A stretch of DNA of 12,024 nt, taken from contig DATMIB010000120.1 in NCBI GenBank assembly GCA_035554635.1, forward strand, positions 1-12,024. Reading direction: 5' to 3'. This document shows, piece by piece, positions 7,153-12,024 of the stretch. The first letter of the stretch is position 1, and each line of letters opens with the position of its first letter. The translations under genes were made by a program, and so were the position numbers. The notes below the pieces were generated by a model that did no database searches, was not told the origin of the DNA, and worked only from the letters and a program-made list of their open reading frames with translations. Source of the DNA: RPQJ01 sp035554635 (lineage in GTDB: Bacteria; Pseudomonadota; Gammaproteobacteria; Steroidobacterales; Steroidobacteraceae).

Positions 7153-7490
7153 AACCGCTCAGGTACAGCCGTTGGGCGCCTTGGGGAGCGCTCGCTGCCG
7201 CGGCCTTCGCGGCGACGCTGAACCAGCAACTGCTCGGCGACATGCTGCGCTTCGACTGTCGGCTGGGCCGACCGTCCACGGGCGTGCTGGTCGGGTTGTG
7301 CAGTCTCGCGATCCTGGCCGCGGGATCCACCGTTTCCTGGCTCTCGGTGCGCGGCGAGGGCGGCAGCAACGCGCACGATTCGAACCGGCGCTTCGTCGCG
7401 CACCTCGCCCTGTCTTTCGCGGCGCTGCTGGCGGTCATGATCGTGTGGCAGGTCTTTGCAACGTTCGCGGTGCCGCCGTGCCCAGACTGA
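7149..7490 (+). CDS. Small three-helix membrane protein of the caa3 operon, function unknown
   Basis: A 113-residue protein that I cannot place in a named family. It has three hydrophobic segments, about 11-31, 44-66 and 82-108. A cysteine follows the first helix (Cys37, in RFDCR) and another sits at the very end (Cys111, in VPPCPD), with Cys51 inside helix 2. Gln26 and Gln27 lie within helix 1. ATG 7149 overlaps the coxC stop as ATGA, and the stop lies 13 bases inside the chosen ctaG start, so the gene is fully embedded in the overlapping chain and is surely translated with it. A fourth oxidase subunit (subunit IV-like) or an assembly protein is the natural guess; paired Cys residues would suit a copper-handling or disulfide role, but nothing in the sequence proves this. 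Confidence 0.8.
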   Translation: MKPLRYSRWAPWGALAAAAFAATLNQQLLGDMLRFDCRLGRPSTGVLVGLCSLAILAAGSTVSWLSVRGEGGSNAHDSNRRFVAHLALSFAALLAVMIVWQVFATFAVPPCPD

Positions 7491-8383
7491 TCGTGCCGGC
7501 CCTCGCGTCGACGCTGCTCGTGTGCGCGGGGGCGCAGGCCCACGACATCGGAACAGTGGCGACGTTGCGCTGGACCCTCGATGCGTGGGTCACGTTGCCA
7601 CTGGTCTTGAGCCTGCTGTGGTTTGGCGTCGGCACATGGCGGCTTCGACGCCGGTCCTCGCAACCGCGTGGACATCGAACCGCCACGCTCTGGTTCGCGG
7701 CGGGTTGGCTCGTCCTCGCGCTCGCGCTCGTCACGCCGCTGCACGCGGCCGGCGAACGCTCGTTCGCGGCGCACATGCTCGAGCACGAGCTGTTGATGCT
7801 GGTCGCAGCGCCGATGCTCGTCATGTCACGCCCGGTGGGCCGGTGGCTGTGGGCGCTGCCCCACGCCGTGAGGCTGCGACTTGCACGCTGGGGATGCTCA
7901 CGGCCCGTGGCCCGCAGCTGGCGGGCAGTGACCGACCCCTGGTGTGCCACGGCGCTGCAGGCGGCGGCCCTGTGGGGCTGGCATGCACCGCCCGCCTTCG
8001 ACCTCGCGCTCGCGAGCTCCGGGTGGCACGTCGTCCAACACCTCTGTTTCCTCGTCTCCGCGCTGCTGTTCTGGTGGGCCATGCTGCAGGGTCGCGGACG
8101 CCGTCGCGTGGTGGTCGCCGCGGCATGCCTGTTCGTCACGTCGATCCTGAGCGGCGCCCTGGGCGCCTTGATGGCCCTGTCGAGCGGACCTTGGTACGCG
8201 GGCTATGCCGCACTCGGCCTGCAACCGTTCGGCCTGAGTGCCGCGGAAGACCAGCAACTCGCGGGCCTGCTCATGTGGGTGCCGGGTGGCCTCGTGCACG
8301 CGGTGTTTGGCGTCGCACTGCTGACATCGCTGCTTCGCGACGAGCCGCGTCGGCAGCCGGCACGACTTTCGGCCGGCACTTAG
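7478..8383 (+). CDS. ctaG: caa3-type cytochrome c oxidase assembly factor CtaG
   Basis: A 301-residue polytopic membrane protein of the caa3_CtaG family (the Bacillus CtaG type, unrelated to the Cox11 proteins also called CtaG). The family is needed to assemble active caa3 oxidase, probably at the CuB/heme a3 site. Seen: a hydrophobic, signal-like N-terminus ending AQAHD (about 1-23), then about six further membrane segments. Conserved-looking motifs are HMLEHELLM (His99, His103), WGWHAPP (His169), VVQH (His188) and DQQLAGLLMWVPGG followed by His274. The start is GTG 7478 (GTG 7493 also possible); neither has a strong ribosome site, so coupling to the upstream gene is likely. It is the last gene of the operon. 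Its TAG stop overlaps the TAA stop of the opposing gene, and a hairpin sits just inside its 3' end. Confidence 0.9.
   Translation: MPRLIVPALASTLLVCAGAQAHDIGTVATLRWTLDAWVTLPLVLSLLWFGVGTWRLRRRSSQPRGHRTATLWFAAGWLVLALALVTPLHAAGERSFAAHMLEHELLMLVAAPMLVMSRPVGRWLWALPHAVRLRLARWGCSRPVARSWRAVTDPWCATALQAAALWGWHAPPAFDLALASSGWHVVQHLCFLVSALLFWWAMLQGRGRRRVVVAAACLFVTSILSGALGALMALSSGPWYAGYAALGLQPFGLSAAEDQQLAGLLMWVPGGLVHAVFGVALLTSLLRDEPRRQPARLSAGT
8356..8377. terminator. Hairpin between converging genes, possible bidirectional terminator
   Basis: GCCGGC (8356-8361) pairs with GCCGGC (8372-8377). The stem continues inward as CGA (8363-8365) with TCG (8369-8371) around a CTT loop, with A8362 bulged, giving 9 bp. 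It lies in the last codons of ctaG and 2 bases past the stop of the opposing binding-protein gene, where a shared terminator would be expected. No T-run follows on either strand, so intrinsic termination is uncertain. Confidence 0.4.
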
Positions 8384-9228
8384 TCGAGCGGAACGCCGAA
8401 CCGTTCGAGCAGTCGGCGGATTTCGGCCTGGCGTCTCTCCAGCACCTGTTGCAATTGCAGGCGCAGCGTCTCGTCACCCTTGCGCACGCCGAGCGCGATG
8501 GCGTAGCCGAGCGGCGCCGGCTCGATGCGACCCGGCGTCGCCTCGATCGGCCTCACGACGAGTGCGACATCCGACTGACGTGCGTACCAGCCTGCGAGCG
8601 GGCCCCAGGCAATCGCCACGTCGACCTCGCCCCGCGCCAGTGCGTCGAGCAATTCGCCGGGTGGATGCGGGCGCGAGTAGTCGCCGTAGATGCTGTACCC
8701 GGTGACGTTCCCGACCAGGCCACGCGCAGCCAGCGCCGCCGCGGGCGGAACGTTGGCGGAGTCGTCGCCGATCGTGTGCAGTCCGATGCGCGCGCGCCGC
8801 AGTTTCGGGTCGTCGAGCGTTCGCAGGTCGTCGTAGCCGGAGCCGCGTCGCACCACGAACACGTAGCGGGATCCGTAGTAGGGCCGGGTCAGGTCCGCGA
8901 GATTGAACCCCACCGGCAATCCGGCCACGACGTCGCACAGCCCGGCATTCAGCGTGTTGCGGATGAAGCCGCGCCGCTGTGGCCACCAGGTGTACTCGAC
9001 GCGTCGACCGAGGTCGCGTGCGAGCAGTTGCACGAGCGCGTTCTCGAAGCCGTGACCGGCGCGGTCCGAGAACGGCAGGTTGTTGGGGTCGGCACAGACC
9101 CGCAGCACCGCTTGGTCGTGCGGCGTCGCGCCGACGCTGCCGGGCGCCAGCAGCAGCCACGTGGCGCCGGCGGCAACGCACCGGAGCACGCGCCTGCGAA
9201 CGTCACGTCGGCAGATCGGGACGAGCAT
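8380..9228 (-). CDS. MxaJ/XoxJ-like periplasmic binding protein associated with quinoprotein dehydrogenases
   Basis: A 282-residue secreted protein with a type-2 periplasmic binding fold. It matches the family described as quinoprotein dehydrogenase-associated ABC-transporter-like substrate-binding proteins. Marks: LRVCADPNNLPFS at 42-54, YTWWPQRRGF at 79-88 and RNTL just after, CDVVAGLPVG at 98-107, RPYYGSRYVF near 115-124, IGDD near 153, and WGPLAGWYA at 208-216. Residues 1-34 form a signal peptide with an arginine-rich n-region, cleaved near VGA. Cys45 and Cys98 could form a disulfide. MxaJ and XoxJ help mature or activate the dehydrogenase; no ABC permease or ATPase is nearby, which fits that rather than transport. 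ATG 9228 is chosen because it begins a proper signal peptide; the open frame runs to 9336 but the added residues look non-coding. It converges on ctaG with a 4-base overlap of stop codons. Confidence 0.9.
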   Translation of the reverse strand: MLVPICRRDVRRRVLRCVAAGATWLLLAPGSVGATPHDQAVLRVCADPNNLPFSDRAGHGFENALVQLLARDLGRRVEYTWWPQRRGFIRNTLNAGLCDVVAGLPVGFNLADLTRPYYGSRYVFVVRRGSGYDDLRTLDDPKLRRARIGLHTIGDDSANVPPAAALAARGLVGNVTGYSIYGDYSRPHPPGELLDALARGEVDVAIAWGPLAGWYARQSDVALVVRPIEATPGRIEPAPLGYAIALGVRKGDETLRLQLQQVLERRQAEIRRLLERFGVPLD

Positions 9229-9409
9229 GGGTTCCGGGGACAAGCTGACCCGTGTCGATCTTCGCCGCGCGGCGACACCGCCGCAGCGGGCGGCCGCCGC
9301 GCGACGGTGTAGTCCATCGCTTCCCGTCCGCTGCACGCACCCGCAAGACCTAACGCCCGCCTGCGGGGAACTTGCTTTCGCCCCCGATCGACCTCACAGG
9401 AGACGCTCC
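9229..9409. promoter_or_regulatory. Divergent intergenic region with two palindromes
   Basis: This region separates the minus-strand binding-protein gene from the small plus-strand gene. It contains a perfect 14-base palindrome, TCGCCGCGCGGCGA (9262-9275), 33 bases before the binding-protein start codon. A second, 10-base palindrome GGCGGCCGCC lies at 9289-9298. The flanking ACACCG (9275-9280) and CGGTGT (9304-9309) can also pair across the second palindrome. These could be operators for a dimeric regulator. No strong -10/-35 pair was found for either gene. Confidence 0.4.
9398..9403 (+). promoter_or_regulatory. Strong ribosome binding site of the 51-codon gene
   Basis: AGGAGA sits 6 bases before ATG 9410 and is the best Shine-Dalgarno match in the window. 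Most other starts here rely on overlap coupling and have weak sites, so this one is good evidence that the small frame is translated. Confidence 0.75.
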
Positions 9410-9565
9410 ATGGAACTGAGCACATTGCTGCCGGCGGCGCTCGCCGCCGCGCTGGCGCTGGGACCCGAGCTTGCAACCAACGGCCGCGTACGGGCGTACC
9501 TCGTCAACGACAACAACCAGCGCGTGACGCAGGTCGTGCGCGCGATCTGCCGCATGCGACGCTGA
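9410..9565 (+). CDS. Small hypothetical protein, 51 residues
   Basis: I do not recognise this protein. Support for it being a gene: a near-ideal ribosome site 6 bases before the ATG, third codon positions that are G or C in about 85% of codons like the neighbouring genes, and a strong hairpin starting 5 bases after the TGA. The first 22 residues are hydrophobic and alanine/leucine-rich (STLLPAALAAALALG), so it may be a membrane segment or an uncut signal, but there is no positive charge before it. The second half is polar and basic (NGRVRAY, NDNNQR, ending ICRMRR) with one Cys at 47. It lies between the dehydrogenase-accessory gene, which it diverges from, and the M16 peptidase genes. It is not PqqA: it lacks the Glu-x3-Tyr precursor motif. 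The role is unknown. Confidence 0.55.
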   Translation: MELSTLLPAALAAALALGPELATNGRVRAYLVNDNNQRVTQVVRAICRMRR

Positions 9566-9569
9566 GCCG

Positions 9570-9606
9570 CCGACCTTGCGTGTGCGACCCCTCGATGCAA
9601 GGTCGG
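9570..9606 (+). terminator. Hairpin after the 51-codon gene, likely terminator
   Basis: CCGACCTTGC (9570-9579) and GCAAGGTCGG (9597-9606) are exact inverted repeats of 10 bases. Two more inner pairs (G-T, T-A) give a 12-bp stem with a 13-base loop. The stem starts 5 bases after the stop codon. There is no T-run on the 3' side, so it may act with Rho, protect the mRNA end, or be a regulatory structure. Confidence 0.55.
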
Positions 9607-9647
9607 GGCCGCCCTCTGCGCTCAGGGGTCAGGTCCACGGCACCGGA

Positions 9648-9666
9648 GCACGGCGGCCGGCCGTGC
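9648..9666. other. Perfect 7-bp inverted repeat in the M16 upstream region
   Basis: GCACGGC (9648-9654) and GCCGTGC (9660-9666) flank GGCCG. It lies about 43 bases before the putative -10 box of the M16 operon, so it could be an operator or a second termination hairpin for the small gene. The repeat is seen; the role is a guess. Confidence 0.35.
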
Positions 9667-9708
9667 ACGGCGCGCGACGTACCTGCCCGCACCGACCGGG
9701 GATGAGGC

Positions 9709-9714
9709 TAGAAT
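9709..9714 (+). promoter_or_regulatory. Putative -10 box of the M16 peptidase operon
   Basis: TAGAAT in the context GGCTAGAATCC is one mismatch from consensus and lies 64 bases before ATG 9779. The expected -35 area (9683-9691) holds only CTGCCCGCA, a poor match, so recognition would need an activator or tolerance of a weak -35. A 6-bp hairpin with a four-base loop (CCGCGC 9724-9729 with GCGCGG 9734-9739) would lie at the start of the transcript. Confidence 0.4.
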
Positions 9715-9778
9715 CCGCCGGGTCCGCGCCGCTGCGCGGCCATCCCGTTCCCCAGACCCGAGCGCAGACCCGCACCCC

Positions 9779-11182
9779 ATGAAATCCGCACTCGCCACCG
9801 CCGTCCTGTTGTCCGCCGCCACCCTCGCCTGCACCGGCGTGGCCCACGCGGCCGCCGACAAGCCCGTCACCGTGCCGGGCTTCAAGTACGTCCGCACCGT
9901 CGGTGCGATTTCCGAATACACGCTCGAGTCGAACGGGCTCACGGTGCTCCTGATGCCGGAGCGCTCGGCGCCGGTGGTCACGTTCATGGTCACCTATCGC
10001 GTCGGCTCGCGGAACGAAGTGACCGGCACCACGGGTGCGACGCACCTGCTCGAGCACCTGATGTTCAAGGGCAGCGAAAGCTACAACGACGCCAGGGGCA
10101 ACAGCGTCTCGCAATTCGTCGAGACGGTCGGCGGCGCCTACAACGCCACGACCTGGCTCGACCGCACCAACTACTACGCCGTGATCCCGCGCGAGCACCT
10201 CGAGGGTTATGTCGCGGTCGAGGCCGACCGCATGCGCAACCTGTTGCTGCGCGAGGAAGATCGCAAGCCCGAGATGACCGTCGTGCGCAACGAGTTCGAA
10301 ATTGGAGAGAACGACCCGCGCGAATCGCTCGACAAGGAGATCTGGGGCACCGCCTTCCAGGCGCATCCCTATCACCACTCGACGATCGGCTGGCGCAGCG
10401 ACATCGAGAACGTGCCGATCGGGAAGCTGCGCGAGTTCTACGACACGTTCTACTGGCCCGACAACTCGACCGTCTCGGTGATCGGCGACTTCGACGCCGT
10501 CACGGCGCTCGGTTACGTCCAGAAGTACTACGGCGCCTACCCGCGCGCGCCGAAGGCCATTCCGAAGATGTACACCACGGAGCCCGAGCAGACCGGGCCA
10601 CGGCGCGTCACCGTCCGCCGCGCCGGCGAGATCGGCATGATCGGCATCGGCTTCAAGACGCCCGAGGCGCGCAGCCCGCATTACGCCGCGCTCAACGTGC
10701 TCGGCCTGGTGCTGAGCAGCGGCAAGACCAGCCGCTTCTATCGCGCGCTGACCGACAAGAACCTCACGCTCGGCGTGTCCGCCGACCCGGGCTTTTTCTA
10801 CGACCCCTCGCTGATGCTGGTCTACGCCTACGTCGCGCCCGGCGTCACGCACGAGCAGGTCGAGAAGACCGTGCTCGACGAAATCGAGCGCGTGAAAAAG
10901 GAAGGCGTGACCGCGACCGAGGTTGCGACGGCACTCGCGAAGTACCGCGCCGCGACCGCCTTCGGCCGCGACGGTCCCTTCGCGATCGCGGCCAACCTGA
11001 ACGAGGCCATCGCCGCCGGCGACTGGTCGCTCTACTACACGGTCGACGACGCCACGGCAAAAGTGACGCCGGCCGACGTGCAGAAGGCCGCGAACGAATA
11101 CCTCGACGTGAACCAGAGCACCACCGGCTGGTTCGTCCCGGTCGGCGCAGAGGCGGCCCCGGCCCCGGCAGGTGCGCAATGA
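9779..11182 (+). CDS. M16-family zinc metallopeptidase, catalytic subunit, exported
   Basis: A 467-residue pitrilysin/mitochondrial-processing-peptidase type protein. Residues 1-25 are a signal peptide ending AHA, so it acts in the periplasm. The inverted zinc motif His89-Leu-Leu-Glu92-His93 is intact. The third ligand is Glu172 in VVRNEFE, 79 residues on, and GAYNATTWLDRTNYY (119-133) is the typical substrate-binding strand. The second half (from about 230) is the paired M16C-like domain, with SSGKTSRFYRALTDK at 313-327 near the conserved Arg/Tyr region. The length fits the two-subunit M16B group, in which an active and a degenerate subunit form a clam-shell. The start ATG 9779 lacks a clear ribosome site. 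The stop overlaps the next gene as ATGA. The physiological substrate cannot be told from sequence; the family degrades peptides or processes proteins. Confidence 0.94.
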   Translation: MKSALATAVLLSAATLACTGVAHAAADKPVTVPGFKYVRTVGAISEYTLESNGLTVLLMPERSAPVVTFMVTYRVGSRNEVTGTTGATHLLEHLMFKGSESYNDARGNSVSQFVETVGGAYNATTWLDRTNYYAVIPREHLEGYVAVEADRMRNLLLREEDRKPEMTVVRNEFEIGENDPRESLDKEIWGTAFQAHPYHHSTIGWRSDIENVPIGKLREFYDTFYWPDNSTVSVIGDFDAVTALGYVQKYYGAYPRAPKAIPKMYTTEPEQTGPRRVTVRRAGEIGMIGIGFKTPEARSPHYAALNVLGLVLSSGKTSRFYRALTDKNLTLGVSADPGFFYDPSLMLVYAYVAPGVTHEQVEKTVLDEIERVKKEGVTATEVATALAKYRAATAFGRDGPFAIAANLNEAIAAGDWSLYYTVDDATAKVTPADVQKAANEYLDVNQSTTGWFVPVGAEAAPAPAGAQ

Positions 11183-12024
11183 GCGGCCCGACGACGACAA
11201 ATACGACGACGAACACGATGACGACGACTCAAGCGAGACGCCCCGTGAACGGACACCGCTCCCCCTTCCAGTCCCTGCGCACGCTCGCAGTGCTCGGCAC
11301 GCTTTCGCTGTTGGGGTTTGCGGGCAGCGCCGAAGCCGCCATCGCCAAGGATGCGGTGCGCAAGACCATCGACGGCATCGACGTGGTCGTGCTGAAGACG
11401 AGTGCCGAAGACGTCGTGACACTCGTGGGTTCGCTGCCCGCGGGCGACGACCGCAGCCCGGCCGAGAACGTCGCCCTCGCCACGCTGGCCGGCGCGATGC
11501 TCGACAAGGGCACGACGAAACAGGACAAGTTCGCGATCGCACAGAAGCTCGGCGACGTGGGCGCGACGCTCGGCTTTTCGGTCGGCGCGAGCGCGATGCA
11601 GTTCAGCGGCAAGTGCCTGAGCAAGGACGTGCCGCTGCTGGTGTCGCTGCTCGCCGAGCAGTTGCGGCTGCCGGCGTTTTCGGCGGACGAGTTTGCAAAG
11701 CTCAAGCGCCAGCTCGCGGGCTCGATCCAACGCCAACTCGAGGACACGGACTTCCGCGCCGACGACGCGTTTTCGCGCGCCGCGTACCCGACCGGCCACC
11801 CGAACCGGCAGGCCTCGCCGGCGGAGTTCATCGCCGCAATCGAACGCGCCTCGATCGAGGACGTGCGCAAGTTCCACACGCAGCACTACGGACCGGCGGG
11901 CATGCGCGTCGTGCTGGTCGGCGACGTCGACCCGAAGACGGCGCAGGCGGCACTCGCGCGTGCGTTCAGCGGCTGGAGCGGCGGCTCGCCGCGCGTCGAC
12001 GTGGCCAAGGCACCGCTGCTGACG
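11179..12024 (+). CDS. M16-family peptidase-like protein, non-catalytic subunit (partial, cut by window edge)
   Basis: The frame stays open to the last base, giving 282 codons, so the C-terminus is missing. It aligns with the M16 N-terminal domain, but the zinc motif is gone: where partners have HLLEH, this has Thr102-Leu-Ala-Gly105-Ala106, followed by the retained MLDKGT. It is therefore the inactive subunit of a two-gene M16 pair and presumably assembles with the upstream protein. TLAVLGTLSLLGFAG (35-49) with SAEAA is a signal peptide, but it is preceded by an unusual Thr/Asn-rich stretch (TTTNTTTNTMTTT, 5-17) encoded by ACG repeats. ATG 11179 (ATGA overlap with the upstream stop) is used; ATG 11218 and GTG 11245 are in-frame alternatives that would drop the low-complexity part and leave a more normal signal peptide. 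Confidence 0.88.
   Translation, partial: MSGPTTTNTTTNTMTTTQARRPVNGHRSPFQSLRTLAVLGTLSLLGFAGSAEAAIAKDAVRKTIDGIDVVVLKTSAEDVVTLVGSLPAGDDRSPAENVALATLAGAMLDKGTTKQDKFAIAQKLGDVGATLGFSVGASAMQFSGKCLSKDVPLLVSLLAEQLRLPAFSADEFAKLKRQLAGSIQRQLEDTDFRADDAFSRAAYPTGHPNRQASPAEFIAAIERASIEDVRKFHTQHYGPAGMRVVLVGDVDPKTAQAALARAFSGWSGGSPRVDVAKAPLLT
11191..11229 (+). repeat. Imperfect ACG trinucleotide repeat
   Basis: Eight ACG units plus near-copies (ACA, AAT, AAC, ATG) run in frame through the first codons of the second M16 gene and encode mostly Thr. Such simple repeats can expand or contract without breaking the frame. It may be outside the true coding region if the start is at 11245. Confidence 0.5.

Noticed and set aside
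7772..7786. HMLEH in CtaG, which matches the HxxEH zinc motif of M16 peptidases
   Set aside because: The motif sits at a membrane helix in a protein that otherwise fits caa3_CtaG, whose conserved His residues are expected there.
9229..9336. 36-residue N-terminal extension of the MxaJ-like protein
   Set aside because: The added residues are Arg/Ala/Gly-rich with no family similarity, and a proper signal peptide begins at 9228.
9410..9565. Small gene considered as pqqA or a metal-binding peptide (lanmodulin, methanobactin)
   Set aside because: No Glu-x3-Tyr pair, no EF-hand Asp pattern and only one Cys.

Overview
The window looks like a chromosomal segment of a high-GC proteobacterium. The base composition is strongly GC-biased with heavy GC at third codon positions, the tRNA encodes its own CCA end, and signal peptides and lipoboxes are of Gram-negative type. 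A gammaproteobacterium near Xanthomonadales/Nevskiales or a betaproteobacterium fits best, but the sequence alone does not settle this. No transposase, integrase, phage gene or CRISPR array is visible.

Layout. (1) 1-165: a tRNA-Glu(CTC) gene with a TATAAT -10 box. (2) 166-1095, minus strand: a long SRAP-domain (YedK/HMCES-type) protein with all catalytic residues and a coiled-coil insertion. (3) 1293-8383, plus strand: seven genes joined by overlaps: a PQQ alcohol dehydrogenase with the lanthanide-type Asp-Tyr-Asp signature, a lipoprotein-like cytochrome c, caa3 oxidase subunits II (with fused cytochrome c), I and III, a 113-residue three-helix membrane protein of unknown function, and a CtaG-type assembly factor. 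(4) 8380-9228, minus strand and converging on ctaG with overlapping stop codons: a periplasmic binding protein of the MxaJ/XoxJ type that accompanies quinoprotein dehydrogenases. (5) 9229-9778: a regulatory stretch around a 51-codon gene that has a near-perfect ribosome binding site and is followed by a 10-bp hairpin. (6) 9779-12024, plus strand: a pair of M16 peptidase-family genes overlapping by ATGA; the first has the zinc site, the second has lost it and runs off the right edge.

How it works together (inference). Block 3 encodes a complete short electron-transfer chain: periplasmic alcohol oxidation by PQQ (probably with a lanthanide), a dedicated membrane-anchored cytochrome c, then a caa3 oxidase with its own CtaG. 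The overlaps suggest co-translation and matched stoichiometry. The most striking detail is in the oxidase. Heme and copper ligands are intact, but the usual markers of both proton pathways are replaced: the D-channel Asp is Asn113, the K-channel Lys is Gln340, and the K-channel entrance Glu of subunit II is Leu87. This suggests an oxidase with altered or absent proton pumping, tied to alcohol oxidation. No PQQ biosynthesis, heme A synthesis, Cox11 or Sco genes are in the window.
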